34,337 nt of DNA from Synechococcus sp. RedBA-s (lineage in GTDB: Bacteria; Cyanobacteriota; Cyanobacteriia; PCC-6307; Cyanobiaceae), in assembly GCF_024345495.1 (NCBI RefSeq), contig NZ_JAGQBF010000027.1, positions 1 through 34,337 of the forward strand. Reading direction: 5' to 3'. A program made the position numbers and the translations under genes. Every line of letters begins with the position of its first letter. The first letter of the stretch is position 1. Shown in pieces: positions 25,994 through 34,337 of the stretch. The notes beneath the pieces were generated by a model. That model did no database searches. It had not been told where the DNA came from and was given only the letters and a program-made list of their open reading frames with translations.

Positions 25994-26020
25994 TTGGCAC
26001 TCGTGCCCGTTGACTGCCAA
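25994..26020. promoter_or_regulatory. CIRCE operator (HrcA site) for groESL
   Basis: TTGGCACTC, nine bases, then GACTGCCAA. The consensus is TTAGCACTC-N9-GAGTGCTAA. Spacing is exact and 15 of 18 arm positions agree; two of the three changes are symmetric and keep the dyad. It lies 54-80 bp upstream of groES in the spacer shared with atpD. Confidence 0.88.
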
Positions 26021-26155
26021 CTTAGACGAAGCGCCTGCGCCTCTGCCTTCTGATCCCTGTGCGGGTCACCGAACCTGCCCAGTCAGTTCCCACCGCCAGC
26101 CGCCGTGGCCTGACGAACAGGCGGCGGCCTCAGCGGAGCCGGCATGAGCGAGTGG

Positions 26156-26161
26156 TAAGGT
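26156..26161 (+). promoter_or_regulatory. possible -10 element for atpD
   Basis: TGGTAAGGT (TAAGGT with an upstream TGn) fits an extended -10 and would give a leader of about 45 nt before the ATG at 26213. No -35 is apparent. Confidence 0.3.
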
Positions 26162-26209
26162 TGCGCCGCTTAAGGCGGGAGGCACCCGCTGCGCAAACCC
26201 CTTTCTTGA

Positions 26210-27691
<1,482 letters not shown>

Positions 27692-27729
27692 GTTCCACCA
27701 TCCCATCCGCTTCCTGAGCACCCGTCACC

Positions 27730-28137
27730 ATGACTCTCAACCTGCGCGTTCTGGCTCCCGACCAGAGTGTCTTCGACGGCACTGCCGACGAGGTGATCCT
27801 GCCCAGCACCTCCGGCCAGGTGGGCATCCTCACCGGCCATGTCTCAATGCTCACGGCCCTTGATGTGGGCGTGATGCGCCTGCGGGCAGGCAAGGACTGG
27901 ACCAGCATCGCCCTGATGGGTGGCTTTGCCGAAGTGGAGGCCAATGAGGTCACCGTGCTGGTGAACGGTGCCGAGCTGGGCTCACGCATCGACGCCGGCA
28001 AGGCCGAGCAGGAGTTGGAGCTGGCTGAGCAGAAGGCAGCCGGATTTGAAGGGCAGCCCGCCAGCACCGAGAAGGTGAAGGCTCAGCAGGACCTGGCCCG
28101 CTCCCGCGCCAGGCTCCAGGCCACCAGAGCCAACTGA
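27730..28137 (+). CDS. atpC: ATP synthase F1 subunit epsilon
   Basis: Central-stalk subunit that couples rotation and restrains ATP hydrolysis. The 135-residue product starts MTLNLRVLAPDQSVFDGTADEVILPSTSGQVGILTGHV, the beta-sandwich signature, and has DVGVMRLRAGKDWTSIALMGGFAEVEANEVTVLV before a helical C-terminus rich in Glu, Lys and Gln. Length is usual for cyanobacteria. It is 38 bp after atpD and 16 bp before the transaldolase-family gene, so read-through into the latter is possible. Confidence 0.97.
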   Translation: MTLNLRVLAPDQSVFDGTADEVILPSTSGQVGILTGHVSMLTALDVGVMRLRAGKDWTSIALMGGFAEVEANEVTVLVNGAELGSRIDAGKAEQELELAEQKAAGFEGQPASTEKVKAQQDLARSRARLQATRAN

Positions 28138-28153
28138 GGCGGCGGGGCTCTGC

Positions 28154-28828
28154 ATGAGCCTGCGATTCTTCCTCGATTCGGCCGATCCTCTCGCCTGGGA
28201 GGAATGGATGTCCACAGGGTTTTTTCACGGCATCACCACCAATCCCACGCTGCTGCGGCAGGCCGGCCAGGTCTGCAGCGTCTCTCACCTGCGCTCCCTC
28301 AGCCGGCGGGCCCTCGATTTCGGCTGCCAGGAGCTGCATCTGCAGGCCTGGGGGCGCGAGCCCGAGGCCCTGCTGGATTGCGCCCTCGCCCTCGCTGAGC
28401 TGGGCCAGGGGCAGATCACCATCAAAGTTCCGCTCACCAGGGCCGGCACCACCGCCGCGACAAAGCTGGTCGCCCGCGGCATTCCGCTCACCTTCACCGC
28501 CTGCTACGAAGCCCCCCAGGTGCTGGTGGCCGCAGCCCTCGGCGCCCGCTACGTCGCCCCCTACCTGGGCCGCATCCAGGACCTGGGCCGGGATGGCCAC
28601 CAGGAGCTGATCACGATGCAGCAGTGCGTGGATCACAGCGGCTCGAGCCTGAAGCTGCTGGTGGCCAGCCTGCGGGTCACCAGCGACCTCAGCCGCCTGG
28701 CGGCGGCCGGGATGACCACCTTCACCCTCTCCCCCCAGCTGGCGGCGGCCCTGTTCAGCTGCGAGGCCAGCAACGCCGCCGCGGCCCGCTTCGACGCCGA
28801 TGCCGACGCCACCCTGGTGCAGCGGTGA
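28154..28828 (+). CDS. transaldolase-family protein (small, fructose-6-phosphate aldolase-like)
   Basis: A 224-residue TIM-barrel protein of the small transaldolase group (TalC/MipB/FSA-like). It has RFFLDSADP with Asp8, ITTNPTLL (27-34), the Schiff-base lysine K91 in TIKVPLTRAG, LTFTACYEAPQVLVAAALGARYVAPYLGRI, and LLVASLRVTSD with the usual post-catalytic Arg. It probably forms or cleaves ketose phosphates through a lysine imine, either transaldolase or F6P aldolase; sequence alone does not separate them. It follows atpC by 16 bp, and its stop overlaps the next start in GTGA (28825-28828). Confidence 0.88.
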   Translation: MSLRFFLDSADPLAWEEWMSTGFFHGITTNPTLLRQAGQVCSVSHLRSLSRRALDFGCQELHLQAWGREPEALLDCALALAELGQGQITIKVPLTRAGTTAATKLVARGIPLTFTACYEAPQVLVAAALGARYVAPYLGRIQDLGRDGHQELITMQQCVDHSGSSLKLLVASLRVTSDLSRLAAAGMTTFTLSPQLAAALFSCEASNAAAARFDADADATLVQR

Positions 28829-29958
28829 GCAGCAAGGGACGGGAACTCGGTCTGCAGCTGAGGGCCTGGCACAAGGCCGGCACCCCGGGACTCAGCAACG
28901 GCAGGGCCATCGCCAACCGGCTGGTGGATCTGCTCGGGGCCGAGGAGCGCCTCAAGGGCCCTGTACGCGATCTGGCCGACCAGCCCCTGCTGCTGCGGGC
29001 CCTCCAGGAGAGCGGCGCCGGCCGCAGCACCTCCGTGCAGCTGCTGGCGGAGCAGCTGGGCAGCACCTATGCCCCAGCCGTGCTGGAGGAACTACTCGAT
29101 CTGCTGGAGGCGGCCACGGGGGTGACCATCACCCGGCCCCAGGGTCCTGGTCCCAGCGCTGACTCCTCTGCAGCCCAGAGGCCTGAGCCGCAGTCGGCGG
29201 GGCGGGCGATGGGGCACTCGCTGCGGGCCATGGGCCCAGGAGCGGCCCTGGCGGCGGGCGCGGCTCTGGTGCTGCGCTGGCTCAGCGGCGAGCTGGACCG
29301 CTGGCTGTTCCGGTCGTGGGGCTGGCAGGGCTGGCTGGTGCTGGCGCTCACCCTGGCCCTGCTGCAGGCCCTCAGCCTCGGTCCGCTGAAGTGGACACGG
29401 CGCCAGTGGCCCCTGGAGCAGGCCGATGCCAGCGAACCCCGCCAGGCCTGGCGCTGGATCACCGCCCCCTGGATCCACCACAACCCCCTCGAAGCGGTGC
29501 TGAATGTGGCGCTGCTGCTACTGCTCCTGAGGGCTCCCTCACCGCTGCCCCTGGCCGATGTGGTGCTGCGCTACACCCTCACCAGCCTGGCCACCACGGC
29601 CCTGGCGCTGCTGGTGGCGGAGCGGCGCACCAGCGAGCGGCGCTGGGATGGGGCCGCCGGAGCGGTGAGCGCCCTGATCGGCCTGGCGGCCGGCTCCAGC
29701 CTGCTGTACTGGCGTGCGCTCTCCTTCAACCTGGGCCCGATCGAGATTCCCAGCTGGGTGCTACTGCTGGTGTACGGCGCCCTGCAGCTGGGCTGGCAGC
29801 TGCCCCGCCAGAGCGAGGACGATGACAGCCTCCCCCTGGATCGCCTGCTCAGCAGCCAGTGGTGGTGGGGCCTGGCACTGGGGGTGGCCTGGGCGCTGGT
29901 CAACCGCTTGGACACCCTGCTGGACCTGGCTCTGAAGGCGAGGGGAGCCGGGGGCTGA
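28825..29958 (+). CDS. rhomboid-like integral membrane protein lacking catalytic residues
   Basis: A 377-residue protein from a GTG overlapping the previous stop. Residues 1-110 are soluble and helical, 111-130 a Ser/Pro/Gln linker, and the rest holds about six or seven membrane spans. The membrane part follows the rhomboid layout: AWRWITAPWIHHNPLEAVLN resembles the rhomboid helix with H-x4-H-x3-N, and DGAAGAVSALIGLAAG (275-290) resembles the GxSG active-site helix. The Ser position is Ala278, the second His of the first motif is Glu223, and the last helix has Trp where the catalytic His would be (WWWGLALGVAWAL, 346-358). Residues His219 or His218 and Asn227 remain. It could be a non-catalytic substrate-binding rhomboid relative; the assignment is by eye. 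Confidence 0.7.
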   Translation: MSSKGRELGLQLRAWHKAGTPGLSNGRAIANRLVDLLGAEERLKGPVRDLADQPLLLRALQESGAGRSTSVQLLAEQLGSTYAPAVLEELLDLLEAATGVTITRPQGPGPSADSSAAQRPEPQSAGRAMGHSLRAMGPGAALAAGAALVLRWLSGELDRWLFRSWGWQGWLVLALTLALLQALSLGPLKWTRRQWPLEQADASEPRQAWRWITAPWIHHNPLEAVLNVALLLLLLRAPSPLPLADVVLRYTLTSLATTALALLVAERRTSERRWDGAAGAVSALIGLAAGSSLLYWRALSFNLGPIEIPSWVLLLVYGALQLGWQLPRQSEDDDSLPLDRLLSSQWWWGLALGVAWALVNRLDTLLDLALKARGAGG

Positions 29959-29998
29959 ACGAGATCAGCTCACTCCAGATCTGGTTTCTAATCTGGGT

Positions 29999-32245
29999 TC
30001 AGCTCTGCTTCCCCGCACTGATCGCGGCCATGTAGCGCCCCCACAACTCGGCCACCAGGGCGCCGCTGGCCGCCTGGGCCGGCCGGTTATCGTCGTTGCC
30101 CATCCAGATGGCGGTGAGGATCTCCAGCGATGGGGAATAGCCGATGAAGAGCACGTCAACGCCGTTGTCGGTGGTGCCGGTCTTGCCGCGGCCATCGGCC
30201 ACCACCGCCGCCGCCCGGCCCGTGCCGCTGCGCACCACCTCCGCCAGCAGACCGTCCATCACGGCGGCATCGCTCTCGCGCAGCAGCTGGCGGGGCTGCT
30301 CACCGATGGGGGTGGTCACCCCCCGCTCCGGGCAGGTGGCGAGGCTGTAGATCGAGCGGCAGATGCCCAGGTCGTAGATCTTGCTGACGCCATGCATCGG
30401 CACACTGCGGCCCCCGTTGGCCACCACGGCATAGGCCCGGGCCAATTCGTAGAGCAGGGTTTCACGGCCGCCGAGCATGGTGTTGAAGTCAGCGTCGAGG
30501 GGGGTGCTGATCCCCAGCTGACGGGCCTTGCGCACCACCTGCTTCAGGCCGGCTTTCTCGGCCAGGCGCAGGGCCACCACGTTCTCGGAATCGGCGAAAC
30601 CCCGCACCACACTGATGCTGCCGCTGCCACCACTGCCCTGGCGACAGCCGGCCACATAGGAGAGGGGGGCACAGGAGATGGCCTCCTCGGGGCTGGTGCC
30701 GGTCTCCAGCGCCGTCAGGTAGGGGAAGAGCTTGAAGGTGGAGCCGGGCTGACGCAGGGCCTGGACCCGGTCGAAGCTGGAGCGGGAATAATCACCGCCG
30801 CCCACATAGGCGAGGATCTTGCCGCTGCGGTAATTGAGCGAGATCAGGGCCCCCTGGGTGAGCCCCACCCCCGCGGCTGGCCCCTCAAGAAAGCGCTGCA
30901 ACTGCTGCTGGGAGAGCTGCTGCAGCTTCGGATCGATCGTGCTCACCACGTAGTAGTTCCCGCCTGAGGCCTTCTGCGAAAGGTTGAGGCCGAAGCGGGT
31001 GCCCTCCAGCTCGCCGAGCACGTAGTCGCTGAAGAAGGGATAGCTGGAGAAGCTGGAGTCGCGGCAGGCCGAGGGATCGATGTTGAGGGGCCGCCGCTGA
31101 GCATCGATCAGTTGCTGATCGCCCAGATAGCCCTGCTCATGCATCAGCTTGAGCACCAGGTCGCGGCGCTCACGGCCGGCGGTGGGATCCTTGGTGTTGC
31201 AGGGGCTGTAGCCATTGGGGCTGGGCAGCAGGCCCACCAGGAAGGCCGCCTGTCCCACGTCAAGCTCCGTGGCCGACTTGCGGAAATAGAGCCTGGAGGC
31301 CTGCTCGAAGCCATCGGTGCCGAGGCCCAGATGGGCCCGGTCGAGGTACATCTTCAGGATCTGGTTCTTGCTGTAGCCCACCTCCAGCTGCAGGGCCACC
31401 CACAGCTCCCGCAGCTTGCGGCTGAGGCTGTAGTCGGTACCAACTTCGGGGTAGTAGATGCGGGCCACCTGCTGGGTGAGTCCGCTGCCGCCGCCGCTGC
31501 CCAGCAGCACCGAGCGCAGGGTGCCAAACAGATCGACCCCGCTGTTCCAGCCGAAGCGCGCCTCCTCCGAGGCCATCAGCGCCTGGCGCAGGTGCAGGGG
31601 ATAGGCCTGCAGGGAGGGCAGAGCGGTGGCGGAGCCCTCCTTGGCGTCAATCTGCTGACCGGAGGCCGAGACGATCTTCACGGGGCCCGAGATCAGGCGA
31701 ATGCGCGAGCCACCACCGACGGAGGAGACCAGCAGCAGACCGCCCACCAGCAGTCCGGAGCCCAGCAGGCTGCCCAGGCCCAGCAGGTGCAGGGCCTGCT
31801 CCAGCGGGCTGCGGAAGTGCAGGTAGCGCAGGCGAGGAGCCGAGCCCCTGAGCGGCGAGCCCAGCTGCACCTGATCGCCATGGCGCAGGCGGATGGAGCG
31901 GATGCGGCGGTCACGGTGGAAGAGGCCGTTGGCGGAGTTGAAGTCTTCGAGTGCGAAATCGCGCTCACCGGGGCGCGGCTTCTCCAGGATCGCGTGCACA
32001 CGGCTGAGGCTCTCCGCCTCGATCGGCAGCTCACAGGCTGGATCGCGGCCGATGCGATAGCGCCCCTCCGAGAGCACGGTGCGGCTGATCCGCCGCTCCC
32101 CGAGCCAGAGTTCCGCCACGGCCTGGCGTTCCAACAGCTGGCCCCACGCAAGGCGAATGGCGGCGGGGCGCCCATCGGGCCCTCCACGCCTCCAGGCGGC
32201 CAAGAAACGGCGCCAGGCGCTCCCCGGAGTGGACGGCTCGACCAT
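29999..32245 (-). CDS. FHA-domain class A penicillin-binding protein (glycosyltransferase/transpeptidase)
   Basis: Bifunctional peptidoglycan synthase of 748 residues. In order: an N-terminal cytoplasmic FHA domain (about 45-145) with YRIGRDPACELPIE and SLSRVHAIL, the phosphothreonine-binding Arg/Ser/His set; one membrane span (151-176); a GT51 glycosyltransferase domain (about 205-370) with MASEEARF, which holds the catalytic Glu, and GGSGLTQQVAR; and a transpeptidase domain (about 435-740) with S502-T-F-K505, S553-E-N555 and K688-T-G690. FHA domains on class A PBPs are known in cyanobacteria but not in the E. coli model enzymes. It is divergent from the FHA/kinase cluster, which suggests control by phosphorylation. 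The ATG at 32245 lies upstream of all domains. Confidence 0.93.
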   Translation of the reverse strand: MVEPSTPGSAWRRFLAAWRRGGPDGRPAAIRLAWGQLLERQAVAELWLGERRISRTVLSEGRYRIGRDPACELPIEAESLSRVHAILEKPRPGERDFALEDFNSANGLFHRDRRIRSIRLRHGDQVQLGSPLRGSAPRLRYLHFRSPLEQALHLLGLGSLLGSGLLVGGLLLVSSVGGGSRIRLISGPVKIVSASGQQIDAKEGSATALPSLQAYPLHLRQALMASEEARFGWNSGVDLFGTLRSVLLGSGGGSGLTQQVARIYYPEVGTDYSLSRKLRELWVALQLEVGYSKNQILKMYLDRAHLGLGTDGFEQASRLYFRKSATELDVGQAAFLVGLLPSPNGYSPCNTKDPTAGRERRDLVLKLMHEQGYLGDQQLIDAQRRPLNIDPSACRDSSFSSYPFFSDYVLGELEGTRFGLNLSQKASGGNYYVVSTIDPKLQQLSQQQLQRFLEGPAAGVGLTQGALISLNYRSGKILAYVGGGDYSRSSFDRVQALRQPGSTFKLFPYLTALETGTSPEEAISCAPLSYVAGCRQGSGGSGSISVVRGFADSENVVALRLAEKAGLKQVVRKARQLGISTPLDADFNTMLGGRETLLYELARAYAVVANGGRSVPMHGVSKIYDLGICRSIYSLATCPERGVTTPIGEQPRQLLRESDAAVMDGLLAEVVRSGTGRAAAVVADGRGKTGTTDNGVDVLFIGYSPSLEILTAIWMGNDDNRPAQAASGALVAELWGRYMAAISAGKQS

Positions 32246-32304
32246 GCGGAGCTGAACAGGCAGGCCTTGGGGATACGCTACGCGCAGCGATCTCCCCGCC
32301 CGTA

Positions 32305-32577
32305 CTGAGCCAGCGCGATCCCTGGGAGCCCTTCAGGCTCTGGCTGGCCATCACGATCGGGCTCTATGCGATCCGGGCCAGTTTTGCCGCCACCTGGGTG
32401 GGGGCCATTCCCGGCTGGGTGCTGCTGGTGATGGTGCTGGTGGCCCTGCTGCTGGCCAGCAAGGCCCTGCTCTTCCCCGGCCGGGTGACCCCGCAGCGAA
32501 CGGGCGATGGTGGCTGGTGGAGCGACCTGCAGGACGACTGGCGCCTGTGGTGGCACCGCCGCCAGGGCAACCCATGA
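32305..32577 (+). CDS. small membrane protein between the FHA genes, function unknown
   Basis: A frame of about 90 codons ends in TGA at 32575-32577, overlapping the next ATG. The product reads LSQRDPWEPFRLWLAITIGLY, then AIRASFAATWVGAIPGWVLLV, then MVLVALLLASKALLFPGR, with two hydrophobic spans, then a Trp-rich tail (GWWSDLQDDWRLWWHRR). No ATG, GTG or TTG lies at the right place. CTG at 32305 is used here as the left limit, and the frame continues upstream without a stop toward the divergent PBP start. The amino-acid pattern and the ATGA coupling support a real gene; the start is unresolved. There is no known family that I recognise. Confidence 0.6.
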   Translation: MSQRDPWEPFRLWLAITIGLYAIRASFAATWVGAIPGWVLLVMVLVALLLASKALLFPGRVTPQRTGDGGWWSDLQDDWRLWWHRRQGNP

Positions 32578-33290
32578 CCCCACATCCAGCCCAGCTGCGC
32601 CTGCGGGATCAGCCGGACAAGCTGGCCCGGCTCGATCCCGCCCGGCCCCTGACGATCGGGCGGGAGAGCAACAACCGCCTCTGCATGCCTGAGCAGCTCG
32701 GGCTCTCCCCCCACCACGCCGTGGTGCGCCACTCCAACAGCCACCAGAGCTGGGTGGTCTGCGACTGGCAGAGCGCCGATGGCACCTTCCTGCGCGGGGA
32801 GCGTCTGCAGCAGTGCCGGCCCTTGGCCGATGGCGATGAGATCCGGCTCGGGATGCGTGGTCCAGTGCTGATCTTCGAGCTCACTGCTGCAGCCCCCGCG
32901 GTTCAGCCAGCGGCCCGGGCGGCAGCGGCGCCAGCGGCCCAGCCGCCGGCGGCAGCGGTCAGCAGCCTCGACATCGCTGGCCAGCAGATCCCCCTGGAGC
33001 AGATCCGATCGGCCACGGTGCAGAGCCTGCCCCGCCACCCCCACATCTTCAGCTGGTGGCTGCTGGTCTGCCTGGGCGGTCTGCTGCTGCTGCCGTTCCC
33101 CGTCCTGTTCTGGCCCCTGGAACTGGCGGCCCTGGCCGGCTGGATCCTGCTGGGCTCCCGTAAGGAGCACACCCTCACGGTGGAGCTGCGGGATGGCCGT
33201 GCCCAGCGCCGCAGCTTCGCCAACCGGCTCACGGCCCTCTCCCATCGCAACGGGATCCGCAAGGCCATCGGCCAGAGTCTGGAGGCCTGA
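32574..33290 (+). CDS. FHA-domain membrane protein
   Basis: A 238-residue protein. The FHA domain spans about residues 8-103, with LTIGRESNNRLCMPE (Arg30), GLSPHHAVVRH (Ser45, His48) and QSADGTFLRGERL in place of the more common NGTF. An Ala/Pro-rich linker (about 104-128) leads to a short soluble piece, a hydrophobic hairpin (about 159-194, WWLLVCLGGLLLLPF and LAALAGWILLG), and a basic C-terminal tail with LTVELRDGRAQRRSF that may form a small beta unit. FHA domains bind phosphothreonine, so a phosphoprotein partner is expected. The start overlaps the stop of the small membrane-protein gene, and the kinase-like gene begins 19 bp after its stop. Confidence 0.9.
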   Translation: MTPHPAQLRLRDQPDKLARLDPARPLTIGRESNNRLCMPEQLGLSPHHAVVRHSNSHQSWVVCDWQSADGTFLRGERLQQCRPLADGDEIRLGMRGPVLIFELTAAAPAVQPAARAAAAPAAQPPAAAVSSLDIAGQQIPLEQIRSATVQSLPRHPHIFSWWLLVCLGGLLLLPFPVLFWPLELAALAGWILLGSRKEHTLTVELRDGRAQRRSFANRLTALSHRNGIRKAIGQSLEA

Positions 33291-33309
33291 ACGCCGAAGC
33301 CAGCCCTCC

Positions 33310-34337
33310 GTGACCTGGATCCTGCCGGAAGGCGCCAGCCTTGATCTGGAGGGGATCTCCAGCCCACTGCAGGTGCTGCGCGGGCTCGGTGGCGGCAGCC
33401 AGGGCCAGGTGTTCGAGGTGGAGGTGGCCGGCGAGCGCCTGGCACTGAAGTGGTATCTGCCGGCCTGCATCGCCCGCGATCCCCACCTGAAGCGGCGCCT
33501 GGGCGAGAGCATCCACGCCACCGCCCCCAGCGAGGCCTTCCTCTGGCCGCTGGCCCTGGTGACGCCCGGCCCTGGCGCCTTGCCGCTGCTGCGGCTCACG
33601 GAGCCGGGCTTCGGCTACCTGATGCAGCTGCGGCCGCCGGGGTTTGTGGGGGCCCATGAGCACGTGGGCGGCCACCTGGCCATCGGCCTGCTCCAGGTGC
33701 TGAGGGCCGGCTTTTTCCTGGCTGAGGCCTTCCACTCCCTGCACCTCAAGGGCCTCTGTTACAAGGACATCTCCCTGGGCAACCTGTTCCTTGAGCCCTC
33801 CAGCGGCCGCATCCTGATCTGCGACAACGACAACGTGGATGTGGATGGGCGGGATCTGGGCAGCGTGCTCGGTACCCCGGGATTCATGGCCCCGGAGATC
33901 CTGATGGGCCGGGCCCGGCCGGGGGCCAACAGCGATCTCTTCTCCCTGGCGGTGCTGATCTTCCGCCTGCTCACCCGCCACGATCCGCTGCGGGGCCGGA
34001 GGGAGCTGGCGATCCACTGCCTGGATGAGCCCGCCCGGCGCCGTCTCTACGGCGAAGACCCCCTGTTCATCTTCGATCCGGTGGATGCGAGCAACCGCCC
34101 CGATCCGATCGAGCACGCCGCGGCCCTGATCACCTGGCCGATCTATCCAGAACCGATCCAGCGGCTGTTTGAGCAGACCTTCTGCGCCGGGATGCAGGAC
34201 CCCCAGCGTCGGGCGCTCACCGGCCAGTGGATGGCGGCCCTGGCCGCGGCCCTCGACCAGCGTCAGCTCTGTGGCTCCTGCGGCCAGGAAACCTTCCCCG
34301 CTCCCAGCGAACCCGCCCCCCTGTGCTGGAGCTGCGG
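33310..34337 (+). CDS. divergent Ser/Thr protein kinase-like protein with C-terminal zinc ribbon (partial)
   Basis: The frame from a GTG at 33310 runs off the window end (342 codons seen). Kinase features are a glycine-rich loop LGGGSQGQVFEV (26-37), Lys47 in LALKWYL, the catalytic loop YKDISLGNLFLE with Asp153 and Asn158, DND (172-174) in place of DFG, and GTPGFMAPEI (188-197). HRD is changed to YKD and the usual catalytic-loop Lys is Ser155. After the kinase domain come CGSC (321-324) and CWSC (339-342), a zinc-ribbon pair. It resembles the atypical kinases found with FHA, PP2C and VWA genes in some bacteria (YegI/TerY-associated type); that comparison is from memory. It is probably cotranscribed with the FHA gene. 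Confidence 0.85.
   Translation, partial: MTWILPEGASLDLEGISSPLQVLRGLGGGSQGQVFEVEVAGERLALKWYLPACIARDPHLKRRLGESIHATAPSEAFLWPLALVTPGPGALPLLRLTEPGFGYLMQLRPPGFVGAHEHVGGHLAIGLLQVLRAGFFLAEAFHSLHLKGLCYKDISLGNLFLEPSSGRILICDNDNVDVDGRDLGSVLGTPGFMAPEILMGRARPGANSDLFSLAVLIFRLLTRHDPLRGRRELAIHCLDEPARRRLYGEDPLFIFDPVDASNRPDPIEHAAALITWPIYPEPIQRLFEQTFCAGMQDPQRRALTGQWMAALAAALDQRQLCGSCGQETFPAPSEPAPLCWSC

Overview
The window is chromosomal DNA of a picocyanobacterium, most likely of the high-GC Cyanobium / marine Synechococcus (alpha-cyanobacterial) type. The evidence is a cytochrome c-550 gene (psbV), plant-type ferredoxin (petF), ferredoxin-thioredoxin reductase variable chain (ftrV), the photosystem II S4-domain protein, cyanobacterial-type rpoZ and DUF1818/DUF2811 proteins, uniformly high GC and tight gene packing. 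I see no insertion sequence, prophage, integron or CRISPR array. The content is mostly core housekeeping genes with several poorly characterised membrane and signalling proteins among them.

Layout. 1-4.5 kb: ribosomal protein L27, a SAM methyltransferase, a COG1738 (YhhQ/VUT) transporter divergent from truB, a YebC/PmpR regulator, and nagB convergent with it. 4.5-7 kb: a SpoIID/LytB-domain exported protein divergent from RNase Z. 7-11.2 kb: psbV, then a leftward block serA-prmA-petF plus an unknown small ORF; the petF leader is rich in inverted repeats. 11.3-16.7 kb: a small membrane protein coupled to the PSII S4 protein, tRNA-Val(GAC), murD, two multi-spanning membrane proteins around an EVE-domain gene, and a DUF2811 protein. 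16.7-17.0 kb is the only long gene-free stretch; it carries two adjacent DnaA-box-like 9-mers. 17-21 kb: rpoZ plus DUF1818 (leftward), a lone short Hsp70-family protein, a membrane-anchored unknown, ftrV and pyrR. 21-26 kb: gpmI, secG, msrB, then groES-groEL (leftward) with a CIRCE operator and a strong terminator. 26-30 kb: atpD-atpC, a transaldolase-family protein, and a membrane protein that looks like a rhomboid fold without its catalytic residues. 30-34.3 kb: a leftward FHA-domain class A penicillin-binding protein divergent from a rightward run of a small membrane protein, an FHA-domain membrane protein and a divergent Ser/Thr-kinase-like protein cut by the window end.

How it fits together. 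Most neighbours look like small translationally coupled pairs (ATGA or GTGA overlaps at 11826, 15584, 28825 and 32574) rather than large operons. The most system-like region is the right end. A kinase-like protein, an FHA (phosphothreonine-binding) membrane protein and a peptidoglycan polymerase with a cytoplasmic FHA domain sit back to back, which suggests phosphorylation-dependent control of cell-wall synthesis. That is inference from domain content and adjacency. The second candidate for novelty is the rhomboid-like protein at 28825-29958, in which every catalytic position I can align is substituted.
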